From NCBI RefSeq assembly GCF_004124235.1, contig NZ_CP032487.1, positions 4,216,001-4,280,000 on the forward strand: a stretch of DNA of 64,000 nt, written 5' to 3'. The notes beneath the pieces are model-generated. The model ran no database searches. It had not been told where the DNA came from and saw only the letters and a program-made list of their open reading frames with translations. A program made the translations under genes and the position numbers. The DNA is from Yersinia hibernica. GTDB lineage: Bacteria; Pseudomonadota; Gammaproteobacteria; Enterobacterales; Enterobacteriaceae. Below, piece by piece: positions 17,979-26,598 of the stretch; position 1 is the first letter of the stretch, and each line of letters opens with the position of its first letter.

Positions 17979-18713
17979 ATGACCTACTGTGTGGCCATGC
18001 GGCTGTCATCCGGGCTCGTGTTTGCTTCTGATTCCCGCACCAATGCCGGGGTGGATCATATTTCCACTTTCCGTAAATTGCATCTATTTCAGCAAGATGG
18101 CGAGCGAACGCTGGTGGTGCAAAGTGCGGGCAATCTTGCCACCACACAGAGCATTGTCAGTTTGCTACAACGCCGGTGTTTAGACGCCGAACAAACCAAC
18201 CTGATGAATGTGCATTCGATGTATGAAGCAGCCACGCTATTGGGTGAAACGGTGCGGGAGGTGATTAATCGGGACAGTGGTGCGCAGCAAAACAGCGGCG
18301 GAACTGATTTTAGCTGTAACCTATTATTGGGCGGCCAAATTAAAGGTGAAGAATTGCGGCTGTTTCATATCTATCCGCAAGGCAATTTTATTGAAGCCAC
18401 ACCAGACACGCCCTACTTCCAAATTGGTGAAAGCAAGTATGGTAAACCCATTATTGACCGCGTGTTGGGCTACCATACAACCTTGGATCAAGCCATGCAA
18501 TGTGCTTTGATTTCAATGGATTCAACCTTGCGCAGTAATTTGTCAGTCGGGTTGCCACTGGACGTGATTATCTATCCACGAGACAGTTTCAGCACCGCCC
18601 AGCAATACCGGATCACGGAAGATCACCCCTATTTTATGATGATCCGTAAAGGTTGGGGGGAAGGGTTGCTGAGTATTTTTTCTCAGTTACCGCCATTAAA
18701 ACTCGGCGAGTAA
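17979..18713 (+). CDS. Anbu, proteasome-like Ntn hydrolase
   Basis: A 244-residue homologue of the bacterial proteasome-like protein Anbu, related to HslV and 20S beta subunits. Seen: Thr directly after Met (MTYCVAMRLSSGLVFASDSR), giving the N-terminal nucleophile Thr1 after Met removal, with Asp17 and Lys32 placed like Asp17/Lys33 of proteasomes; also AGNLATTQSIV. No ATPase partner (HslU-like) is encoded nearby; structures of Anbu proteins show open ring or helical assemblies. The 45-bp gap to the transglutaminase gene contains no terminator, so it should share the sigma-54 transcript. Substrate and biological role are not established. Confidence 0.93.
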   Translation: MTYCVAMRLSSGLVFASDSRTNAGVDHISTFRKLHLFQQDGERTLVVQSAGNLATTQSIVSLLQRRCLDAEQTNLMNVHSMYEAATLLGETVREVINRDSGAQQNSGGTDFSCNLLLGGQIKGEELRLFHIYPQGNFIEATPDTPYFQIGESKYGKPIIDRVLGYHTTLDQAMQCALISMDSTLRSNLSVGLPLDVIIYPRDSFSTAQQYRITEDHPYFMMIRKGWGEGLLSIFSQLPPLKLGE

Positions 18714-18717
18714 TCAA

Positions 18718-18737
18718 GGGATGAAACAAATCATCCC
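18718..18737. terminator. Small hairpin between convergent Anbu operon and treC
   Basis: GGGATGA and TCATCCC form a perfect 7-bp stem around six bases in the 31-bp gap between the two convergent stops. No T-run, so termination strength is uncertain. Confidence 0.4.
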
Positions 18738-18744
18738 AGCAATA

Positions 18745-20406
18745 CTAATCCCTTAACCAATACACGCCCTCATAAGGCCGCAGTGTCATCTCCTGTGGCT
18801 GGAAGGTGCTTTCGCCATAGCTGCTCAGCAACAACTGCCAGTGACCATCTTGTGCAATATCTGCCGGCCGCCAGGGTTGCGGCTTATCACTTAGGTTGGC
18901 GACCACCAGCAATTGCTTACCTTGCCAGCTACGTAAATAACACCATAAATCAGCACGTTGCGGGCATAAGTCCTGATAGTCACCAAAGGTGAACACGTCA
19001 TGTTGCTTGCGCAGCGCTATCAGATATTGATAGGTATAAAACACCGAGTCGGCATCTGCCAATGCAGTTTCGACATTAATCTCATGATAATTATGGCAAG
19101 GTTCAATCCACGGCGTCCCTTGACTAAACCCGGCATTGTGGCTGCTATCCCATTGCATAGGGGTACGGCCATTATCTCGCGATTTAGTCGCCAGAATTGC
19201 CAATAACTCGTCACAATCACGCCCCTGCGCCCTCAATTCAGCAAACATATTCAGGCTTTCAACATCACGGTATTGATCTATAGAGCTGAAGTTTGGATTG
19301 GTCATGCCAATCTCTTCACCCTGATAAATATAAGGCGTGCCCTGCATCCCGTGCAGCACCAGCGCCAACATTTTGGCGGCAGGCAAACGCAGCGCGCTTT
19401 CATCACCAAAACGCGACACAATGCGCGGTTGGTCGTGATTGCACCAGAACAGCGCATTCCACGCGCGGTTGTGCATCCCTTGCTGCCATTGGTTAAAAAT
19501 CTTTTTTAACTCAACACTATCCGCCGGCATCAATGACCATTTTTCGCCATTAAGATAATCCACTTTCAAATGATGGAAATTAAAGGTCATTGACAACTCA
19601 TCCCCGGCTAATGCCGCATAGCGCTGACAATGCTCCAGGCGAGTGGAGGACATTTCACCGACTGTCATTAAGCCACGGGGTTGAAATACATCGCGGCTCA
19701 TTTCCTGTAAAAATTCGTGGATACGGGGGCCATCGGTATAGAAACGGCGGCCATCACCGTCAAAATCGTCAGGAAAGTCTTGCTGCTTAGACACCAGATT
19801 AATCACATCCAGACGCAAACCATCCACACCAATATCAGCCCAAAACTCGCACACTTTTTTGAGTTCATCGCGAACAGGTTGGTGCTCCCAGTTCAAATCG
19901 GCCTGCTCGGTGGCGAATAAATGCAGATAATACTGACCACTGGCGGCATGCCATTGCCAAGCATTGCCACCAAATTTAGAGCGCCAGTTATTGGGTAAAT
20001 TGTCGCCCTCTCCATCGCGCCAAATATAAAACTGGCGATAAGGGCTGTGGCGGTTCTGTGATGCTTTGAACCATTCATGTTCAGTAGATGTATGGTTGAA
20101 GACCATATCCATCACGATACGAATGCCCCGTTGGTGAGCTTGTGCGACCAGATGCTTGAAATCAGCCAAGGTGCCGTACGCCGGATCAATGGCGCAGTAA
20201 TCCGCGACGTCATAGCCGTTATCCACTTGCGGCGAGACATAAACCGGTGTCAACCAGATGGCATCAACCCCAAGCTTTTGCAGATAATCCAAGCGCTGCG
20301 TCACCCCCGCTAGGTCACCGTAGCCATTGCCAGTACTGTCCTGAAAACTTTTCGGGTAAATCTGATAAATGACGCCGTTTTGCCACCAAGGGATAGGATT
20401 ATTCAT
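18745..20406 (-). CDS. treC: Trehalose-6-phosphate hydrolase
   Basis: Cytoplasmic GH13 hydrolase cutting trehalose 6-phosphate to glucose and glucose 6-phosphate. Seen: 553 residues; VIYQIYPKSFQDSTGNGYGD, the catalytic Asp in DGLRLDVINL, Glu in TVGEMSS, and the third Asp in WCNHDQPR; ends with a beta-sandwich domain. Follows treB by 64 bp on the minus strand, as in E. coli. Confidence 0.96.
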   Translation of the reverse strand: MNNPIPWWQNGVIYQIYPKSFQDSTGNGYGDLAGVTQRLDYLQKLGVDAIWLTPVYVSPQVDNGYDVADYCAIDPAYGTLADFKHLVAQAHQRGIRIVMDMVFNHTSTEHEWFKASQNRHSPYRQFYIWRDGEGDNLPNNWRSKFGGNAWQWHAASGQYYLHLFATEQADLNWEHQPVRDELKKVCEFWADIGVDGLRLDVINLVSKQQDFPDDFDGDGRRFYTDGPRIHEFLQEMSRDVFQPRGLMTVGEMSSTRLEHCQRYAALAGDELSMTFNFHHLKVDYLNGEKWSLMPADSVELKKIFNQWQQGMHNRAWNALFWCNHDQPRIVSRFGDESALRLPAAKMLALVLHGMQGTPYIYQGEEIGMTNPNFSSIDQYRDVESLNMFAELRAQGRDCDELLAILATKSRDNGRTPMQWDSSHNAGFSQGTPWIEPCHNYHEINVETALADADSVFYTYQYLIALRKQHDVFTFGDYQDLCPQRADLWCYLRSWQGKQLLVVANLSDKPQPWRPADIAQDGHWQLLLSSYGESTFQPQEMTLRPYEGVYWLRD

Positions 20407-20470
20407 AGCAGACTCTTATTCATTGAGAAATTAACTCCGCCACAGCATCTCCTCCGGCGGATATCCGGAC

Positions 20471-21886
20471 TCAGACCGGCAATTCGCCGCGGCGGTCTTT
20501 GCGTTGATAAACCAAGATGGTCAATACCAGCGGCACGATAATCGCCACCAGCATGGCCAGTGCATAAATCGCCCAAAACTGGGGTTTGATGGACAAAATA
20601 CCCGGCAGACCACCGACTCCAATACCATTCGCCATCACCCCAGTTAGCCCGCAAATCAGGCCCGCCAGTGCAGAGCCAATCATGGCGCACAACATCGGGA
20701 AGCGGTATTTCAAGTTAATACCGTACATGGCCGGTTCCGTCACACCGAGATAGGCTGAAATCGCCGCGGGGACTGAGATCTCGCGCTCATTAATCTTACG
20801 GCTAATGATGATGATACCCAGCACCGCAGAGGCCTGCGCAATATTAGACAAAGCAATCAGCGGCCAAACCGGTGTGCCGCCCATGCTCTGAATCATCTGC
20901 ATATCAATGGCTAGTGTAGTTTGATGCACACCGGTTATGACTAACGGCGCATACAGGAAACCAAACAATGCCGCGCCAATAGGGGCGAAACTGCCGGTCA
21001 TCACCGCTTTTACCCCCCACGCCACGCCGTCACCAATCATGCGGCCAAATGGCCCAATCAAAGTATGCGCCAAGAAGACGGCCAACAGCAGGGAAACCAC
21101 CGGCACAACCACCAAATAGAGGTAAGCAGGAATAATTTTTTTCAGATTGGTTTCAATCCACCCCAGTGCTAACCCCGCCAGAATAGAGGGGATAACCTGC
21201 GCCTGATAACCCACTTTTTCAATGGTGAACCAACCGAAGTTCCATACCTCAGGAATTTGTTGCCCCAACAGATAGGAATTCATTAATTGCGGAGAAACCA
21301 GCGTAATCCCTAATACAATCCCCAATACTGGCGTGCCGCCCATTTTTTTGACGGTTGACCAACAGATAGCCACTGGCAAGTAGAAGAAGATGGCTTCGCC
21401 CAGTAACCAGAGGAAGTCGTAAATGGTCTTCCACGCCGGGTACATTTGCGCCAGCGTTTTGCCATCCGACATCGGAATATCGCCAATCACATTACGAAAA
21501 CCGAGGATCAAGCCCCCACTAATCAGCGCCGGTAACAGTGGAAAGAAGATCTCGGCAAAGTGAGAAATACCGCGCTCAAACCAGGTCATATTCTGCCGTG
21601 CGGCCAGTTTGGTTTGCTCTTTATCCACTTCATTCTGACCAATTTTGGCAATCAATGCTTTGTAGTAATCATCGACTTCCGGCCCGATAACCACTTGAAA
21701 TTGCCCGGCATTGGTAAAACAACCTTTGACCATCGACAGCTTTTCTAGCTCTTTGGCAAAGGCTTTCGACGGGTCATTTAACACAAAACGTAACCGAGTA
21801 ATGCAGTGGCTGACGGTGGCAATATTTTCTTTGCCTCCCACCAGTACGATCAATTGTTCGATATCTTGTTGTTTGACTTTGCTCAT
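20471..21886 (-). CDS. treB: PTS trehalose-specific EIIBC component
   Basis: Imports trehalose with phosphorylation to trehalose 6-phosphate; needs the cell's glucose-type EIIA because no EIIA domain is present. Seen: 471 residues; EIIB with phospho-Cys28 (SHCITRLRFVL), then an EIIC domain from about residue 105 with around ten membrane segments (PLLPALISGGLILGF, AISAYLGVTEPAMYGI). Length and order match E. coli TreB. Confidence 0.96.
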   Translation of the reverse strand: MSKVKQQDIEQLIVLVGGKENIATVSHCITRLRFVLNDPSKAFAKELEKLSMVKGCFTNAGQFQVVIGPEVDDYYKALIAKIGQNEVDKEQTKLAARQNMTWFERGISHFAEIFFPLLPALISGGLILGFRNVIGDIPMSDGKTLAQMYPAWKTIYDFLWLLGEAIFFYLPVAICWSTVKKMGGTPVLGIVLGITLVSPQLMNSYLLGQQIPEVWNFGWFTIEKVGYQAQVIPSILAGLALGWIETNLKKIIPAYLYLVVVPVVSLLLAVFLAHTLIGPFGRMIGDGVAWGVKAVMTGSFAPIGAALFGFLYAPLVITGVHQTTLAIDMQMIQSMGGTPVWPLIALSNIAQASAVLGIIIISRKINEREISVPAAISAYLGVTEPAMYGINLKYRFPMLCAMIGSALAGLICGLTGVMANGIGVGGLPGILSIKPQFWAIYALAMLVAIIVPLVLTILVYQRKDRRGELPV

Positions 21887-22202
21887 TTCAACATACCTTG
21901 CGTAAAGGTGGGGTAGGGTACTGAATTATAATGTTTTTTACAAAAATACGGCCATACTATCTTGCCCAAAAAAACAAATTAAAAATAATCGTCGGTGATA
22001 AAAAACAATATTTAATTAAATATTTAGCTATTTAAATGTTAGCTAGGTATTTATTTTTATGGAATGGGAACGTTCCCTATTTGAGTTCAAGATCACAAAT
22101 TGACAAATTTTTGTGCATTTATTCATCGGAAATCAGTCATTACCACAACGCCCTGCCACTCAACAGGAGGCGGCAGAGAGCATCACGATAGGGAAAATAG
22201 CA
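21887..22202. other. treB-treR intergenic region
   Basis: A 316-bp AT-rich stretch between treB and the end of treR. It holds the TreR-type operator (separate entry) and, close to treB, a minus-strand -10 TATAAT (plus coordinates 21925-21930) without a good -35. The sequence around 22088-22100 contains GATCACAAAT, a half CRP site at best. I see no gene. Confidence 0.5.
22066..22077. promoter_or_regulatory. TreR operator
   Basis: Perfect 12-bp palindrome GGGAACGTTCCC, the form of operator bound by the LacI-family repressor TreR in enteric bacteria. It lies about 180 bp upstream of treB and downstream of treR. Confidence 0.75.
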
Positions 22203-23150
22203 TCAAGCCAATTGACCGGGGATGATAATTTGTTGAATAGATTGGTGATTATTCAGTTGGTCAAGCAGTTGCTGTGCCGCTTGCACACCGGCACTGCCGT
22301 AACCCAGCTCCACTGATAGGCTATTAGGAAACAAGAAACTCAACAGCGGCGTATTGCCAATACCACAGACTTGGATATTTTGCTGTCCTTGCTGCTGCAA
22401 GTACTTACTTACCCCCATGGCGATGGTATCAGAGGCACAGACCAATGCTGAGGTATCCGGTTTTATCACTTGTGGTGCGAGCTGGAAGCCGCTTTGATAA
22501 CTCAATTCACCCAGCGCAACAGTCGCCGTCAAACCATATTGCTGGCAGTAATCGAGATAAGATTGATGACGACGCAAGCCGGTGGTGGCATCCGTAGGTT
22601 GCACGCCGATGTAGCTAATATGGCGATGCCCGGCCTGACGCAGTTTATCCATCAGCAACCGCACTGCGCCCTCGTCGTCATAACAAACCGAAGAAAAACC
22701 CGCATATTCGCGCGCCAATACCACCATTTTCTCCTGCCATAGCGAGAGTATTTCTGCGGTTAAGCCCGTGAAACCAAACAAAATTACGCCATCGACATGG
22801 CGCTGTTGTAATACCTGCAGATGCTCACTGACCAACTTGGGGTCAAACTGGCTCTCCATCAAAATCGGGTCGTAACCTTGCTGATAGAATAGCGGCAGCA
22901 TGGTGCGCACCGCCTGATTTTCAGACGGTGAATCCAAGCGTGAGACGATAATTCCCACCACTTTATCACTCTGCCCCCGCATGGCACGAGCTGACTTTGA
23001 CGGGGTAAAACCCTGTTGACGGATAACCGCCTCAACCCGCTCGCGAGTCAGTGGGCTGACACTGCCCTCGTTATTCAAAACCCGTGAAACGGTGGATTTT
23101 CCAACGCCACTCATGCGGGCAATGTCCTTAATGGTCAAACGGTTTTGCAT
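22203..23150 (-). CDS. treR: Trehalose operon repressor
   Basis: LacI-family repressor of treBC, induced by trehalose 6-phosphate in E. coli. Seen: 315 residues; N-terminal helix-turn-helix TIKDIARMSGVGKSTVSRVL and hinge, then a periplasmic-binding-protein-like effector domain (VVGIIVSRLDSPSENQAVRT). Same strand as treBC, 316 bp upstream, and divergent from mgtA, the E. coli gene order. Confidence 0.95.
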   Translation of the reverse strand: MQNRLTIKDIARMSGVGKSTVSRVLNNEGSVSPLTRERVEAVIRQQGFTPSKSARAMRGQSDKVVGIIVSRLDSPSENQAVRTMLPLFYQQGYDPILMESQFDPKLVSEHLQVLQQRHVDGVILFGFTGLTAEILSLWQEKMVVLAREYAGFSSVCYDDEGAVRLLMDKLRQAGHRHISYIGVQPTDATTGLRRHQSYLDYCQQYGLTATVALGELSYQSGFQLAPQVIKPDTSALVCASDTIAMGVSKYLQQQGQQNIQVCGIGNTPLLSFLFPNSLSVELGYGSAGVQAAQQLLDQLNNHQSIQQIIIPGQLA

Positions 23151-23357
23151 GGTTTACCTAATGTTTAGGTTTGAATACATATAATAAACTTATTATTTGT
23201 AGCTACCATATTATTGATATTTACCACCGCGGTGGGAAGACTAACATGCACGGAATCAGACTCAGCGCATGATATCCCCATGACTGGTAACACGTTATTA
23301 CCCTAACGGATAGGATAGCCGTCAGGGCGATTTTTGCCGTGGCAACAATAATAATAC

Positions 23358-23393
23358 GGTTTACTGTCTGTCTAGCTGTTTGAGTGCTATAGC
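23358..23393 (+). promoter_or_regulatory. PhoP box and mgtA promoter
   Basis: GGTTTA-CTGTC-TGTCTA (23358-23374) is a direct repeat of the PhoP hexamer with five-base spacing and one mismatch. Twelve bases further lies TATAGC (23388-23393) as a -10. Box at the -35 position and 12-base spacing match the PhoP-activated mgtA promoter of E. coli and Salmonella. Bases 23151-23357 show nothing else I can name. Confidence 0.7.
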
Positions 23394-23740
23394 TTCAAAC
23401 TCAAGCAAAACGTTTTTTCACTCACCGGAGGTTAATTACCCAGTGGACCCTGTTCCCTCGACCTGCACCCTTAGGGGTGTGCCGGTAAGGTAATCCCCCG
23501 TCTGACGTGGCTGCCTTATCGGATAATAACAATCTGAGAGGCAGTCACTGCGCACTTCCCCTGCGTTGGTTTCTGCTGATGATGTTTTTGCCCTTATTAC
23601 GGCAGGTTTGCCGTGGGCGCAACCTGAAAATCGTCTCATATCACCTCAAAAAATCGAGTTGCAAGCAGGCTGCCAATGCGCATGCAGCTTGAAATAGCAT
23701 GGGTGTGACGATTGCAGGGTATGACAGTAAGGTTTGAACC
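23394..23740 (+). other. Long mgtA 5' leader RNA
   Basis: About 340 bases from the predicted start to mgtA, the expected size class of the Mg2+-sensing mgtA leader. It contains the mgtL-like ORF (separate entry), a short stem inside that ORF (CACCC 23466-23470 with GGGTG), and a further 9-bp stem GTGGCTGCC (23507-23515) with GGCAGTCAC (23540-23548). Alternative folding of such stems controls readthrough in Salmonella; the details here are inference. Confidence 0.55.
23443..23493 (+). CDS. mgtL: MgtL-like leader peptide (GTG start)
   Basis: A 16-codon ORF in the mgtA leader reading MDPVPSTCTLRGVPVR if GTG is the start, preceded by a strong GGAGG 13 bases upstream. It begins with the same Met-acidic-Pro-x-Pro pattern as Salmonella and E. 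coli MgtL (MDPDP or MEPDP), where slow translation at the Pro codons under low Mg2+ or low proline favours mgtA expression. The rest of the peptide differs. Only three Pro codons are present, fewer than in Salmonella. Confidence 0.65.
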   Translation: MDPVPSTCTLRGVPVR

Positions 23741-26473
23741 ATGCAAGTTAAAAATTTCACTCGGCAATTGCTCAATGTATTGAGCCGTAGCCTGCCCCGC
23801 CGCCTAATCCGCCGGGAAAGCATGCTAGAAGGGCTTTCAGCCGGGAGTACGGCAAAAGATATCCCGGCGGATCTGACGCGCCAACGTTTGCAATGTGCCA
23901 ATGAAACGCCCCAGCAACTTTATCAACGTTTTCAAAGCCATCCCGAGGGACTGACAGAGCAGGAGGCTGAGGCCATTCGCCTCAACAGCGGCAGTAATCT
24001 GATTGAAAATCAGCAAGCTACCCCTTGGTGGATTCATCTTTGGCACTGTTATCGCAATCCCTTTAACTTGCTCTTGACCATTCTGGCACTGATTTCTTAT
24101 GCCACTGAAGACCTTACTGCGGCACTGGTGATTGGTGCCATGGTGCTGATTTCCACCCTGATGCATTTTATTCAGGAAGCCCGCTCAAACCGCGCGGCAG
24201 ATGCGCTGAAAGCCATGGTGAGCAACACCGCGACAGTGCTACGTAGTGATGCACATAGCGGCAAAAGTGAGCACCGCGAGCTGCCCATCGCCCAGTTGGT
24301 GCCCGGCGATATCATCAAGTTGTCTGCTGGCGATATGATCCCAGCGGATCTTCGTATTCTGGCGGCGAAAGACTTGTTTATCAGCCAAGCCGCACTGACC
24401 GGAGAATCACTACCGGTTGAGAAAGTGGCGCAATGCCGTGAATGTGATGAGCAGAATCCTTTAGAGCGCGATACGTTGTGTTTTATGGGCACCAATGTGG
24501 TGAGCGGTTCTGCGCTGGCAATCGTCATCGGCACCGGTAACCAAACCTATTTTGGCCTATTAGCTGAGCGCGTAACCCACCAAGATGAGCAACCCAATGC
24601 TTTCCAAAGTGGCATCAGCAAAGTCAGTTGGCTGCTGATCCGTTTTATGTTGGTTATGACGCCAATTGTGTTGCTTATCAATGGCTTTACCAAAGGTGAC
24701 TGGTGGGAAGCCGCGCTGTTCGCCCTCTCGGTGGCGGTGGGTTTAACCCCCGAAATGCTGCCGATGATCGTCACATCGACCTTGGCAAAAGGGGCGGTGA
24801 AGCTGTCAAAACAGAAAGTGATCGTCAAACGGCTGGATGCTATCCAGAACTTTGGCGCGATGGATGTTTTGTGCACCGATAAGACCGGCACCCTGACCCA
24901 AGATAAGATTGTGTTGGAGAGCCATACCGATGTGTTTGGGGCCAATTGTGAACGAGTGCTGCGCTATGCCTGGCTCAACAGTTACTATCAAACCGGGCTG
25001 AAAAATTTGCTGGATGTGGCGGTGCTGTCCTCCATGACCGAATCCGCCCTGGCCGAGTCTCAATCTGCCAACACACTGGCGGGTTACCACAAAATCGATG
25101 AAATTCCGTTTGATTTTGAGCGCCGCCGCATGTCAGTGGTGGTCAGTGATAAATCGGATTATCACGAACTCATCTGCAAAGGCGCATTGGAAGAGATGCT
25201 GTCTATTTGCCGCCATGTCCGCCAAGGGGATGAAGTCATCCCGATGACCGATACATTGCTGGCGCGCATTCGCCGCATTACCGATGAACAAAACCAGCAA
25301 GGGCTGCGAGTAGTTGCCGTCGCCACGCGGATTTTACCCGCATATCAACAAAACTATGCGGTTATCGACGAATATGACCTCATTCTTGAGGGCTATATCG
25401 CCTTCCTCGATCCACCCAAAGAGAGCACTGCACCTGCGCTGTTAGCATTGAAAAACAGCGGTGTGAGCGTCAAAATTCTTACTGGTGACAATGAGTTAGT
25501 CGCGCGAAAAGTTTGTAAAGATGTCGGGCTGTCTGTCGAGCAAGTGTTACGCGGCCATGATATTGAGCAGATGAGCGAGGCCGAACTGACGCAAGCCACC
25601 CGCACCACCACGGTGTTCGCCAAACTCACACCGATGCATAAAGAGCGCATTGTGCAAAATCTGCGCGATGCAGGCCATGTGGTTGGTTTTATGGGGGATG
25701 GTATTAATGATGCCCCAGCACTGCGGGCGGCTGACATCGGGATTTCAGTGGATTCCGCCGTCGATATTGCGAAAGAAGCCGCCGACATCATTTTGCTGGA
25801 AAAGAGCTTGATGGTTCTGGAACAAGGGGTCATAGAAGGCCGCCGAACTTTCGCCAACATGCTGAAATATATCAAAATGACCGCCAGTTCCAACTTTGGT
25901 AACGTTTTTAGTGTGCTTATTGCCAGTGCATTTTTACCTTTCTTGCCGATGCTGCCACTGCATTTGCTTATCCAAAACTTGATGTATGATATCTCGCAGA
26001 TTGCGATTCCGTTTGATAATGTCGACGAAGAGCAACTGGCTAAGCCGCAACGCTGGAACGCCGGTGATCTTGGGCGCTTTATGGTGTTCTTTGGGCCGAT
26101 AAGTTCAATCTTTGACGTGTTGACGTTCAGCCTGATGTGGTGGGTATTTAAAGCAAATACACCAGAAATGCAGACGTTATTTCAATCCGGCTGGTTCGTT
26201 GAAGGGCTGCTGTCCCAGACCTTGATTGTGCATATGATTCGCACCCGTAAGATTCCCTTTATTCAAAGCCGCGCCTCATGGCCGTTGTGTTTGATGACCT
26301 TGGCCGTCGTTGCCGTCGGTATTGGGCTGACCTTCTCGCCGCTGGCTGGGTTCCTGCAATTACAGGCGTTGCCACTGTCTTACTTCCCATGGCTGATTTT
26401 GATCCTCACCGGCTATATGGTGACGACCCAGTTAGTGAAAGGATGGTTTGTGCGCAGATATGGCTGGCAGTGA
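23741..26473 (+). CDS. mgtA: Magnesium-importing P-type ATPase MgtA
   Basis: P3B-type ATPase importing Mg2+ across the inner membrane. Seen: 910 residues; basic N-terminal tail, actuator motif LTGES, phosphorylated Asp380 in DKTGTLTQDK, nucleotide-binding KGALEEM, hinge GDGINDAPALRAAD, and about ten membrane segments. The N terminus is slightly longer than in E. coli MgtA (898). Regulation: PhoP box plus leader RNA upstream. Divergent from treR as in E. coli. Confidence 0.95.
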   Translation: MQVKNFTRQLLNVLSRSLPRRLIRRESMLEGLSAGSTAKDIPADLTRQRLQCANETPQQLYQRFQSHPEGLTEQEAEAIRLNSGSNLIENQQATPWWIHLWHCYRNPFNLLLTILALISYATEDLTAALVIGAMVLISTLMHFIQEARSNRAADALKAMVSNTATVLRSDAHSGKSEHRELPIAQLVPGDIIKLSAGDMIPADLRILAAKDLFISQAALTGESLPVEKVAQCRECDEQNPLERDTLCFMGTNVVSGSALAIVIGTGNQTYFGLLAERVTHQDEQPNAFQSGISKVSWLLIRFMLVMTPIVLLINGFTKGDWWEAALFALSVAVGLTPEMLPMIVTSTLAKGAVKLSKQKVIVKRLDAIQNFGAMDVLCTDKTGTLTQDKIVLESHTDVFGANCERVLRYAWLNSYYQTGLKNLLDVAVLSSMTESALAESQSANTLAGYHKIDEIPFDFERRRMSVVVSDKSDYHELICKGALEEMLSICRHVRQGDEVIPMTDTLLARIRRITDEQNQQGLRVVAVATRILPAYQQNYAVIDEYDLILEGYIAFLDPPKESTAPALLALKNSGVSVKILTGDNELVARKVCKDVGLSVEQVLRGHDIEQMSEAELTQATRTTTVFAKLTPMHKERIVQNLRDAGHVVGFMGDGINDAPALRAADIGISVDSAVDIAKEAADIILLEKSLMVLEQGVIEGRRTFANMLKYIKMTASSNFGNVFSVLIASAFLPFLPMLPLHLLIQNLMYDISQIAIPFDNVDEEQLAKPQRWNAGDLGRFMVFFGPISSIFDVLTFSLMWWVFKANTPEMQTLFQSGWFVEGLLSQTLIVHMIRTRKIPFIQSRASWPLCLMTLAVVAVGIGLTFSPLAGFLQLQALPLSYFPWLILILTGYMVTTQLVKGWFVRRYGWQ

Positions 26474-26598
26474 TTGGTTTTGACTTCAACTTGAGCAGGA
26501 GACTCAGTCGCTATAAGTTCAGTAGCCGGCTGACCCTCCTTCTTGGTTGAGGTGCTGCAGAGGCGATAAGTTGAGCACTAAGTGATTATCAACCGAAG

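Noticed and set aside
22080..22100. Possible CRP site upstream of treB
   Set aside because: Only the right half (GATCACA) is good; the left half matches two of five positions at correct spacing.
25393..25893. 166-codon minus-strand ORF opposite mgtA
   Set aside because: Shadow within the P-type ATPase coding sequence; Ser-rich antisense composition.
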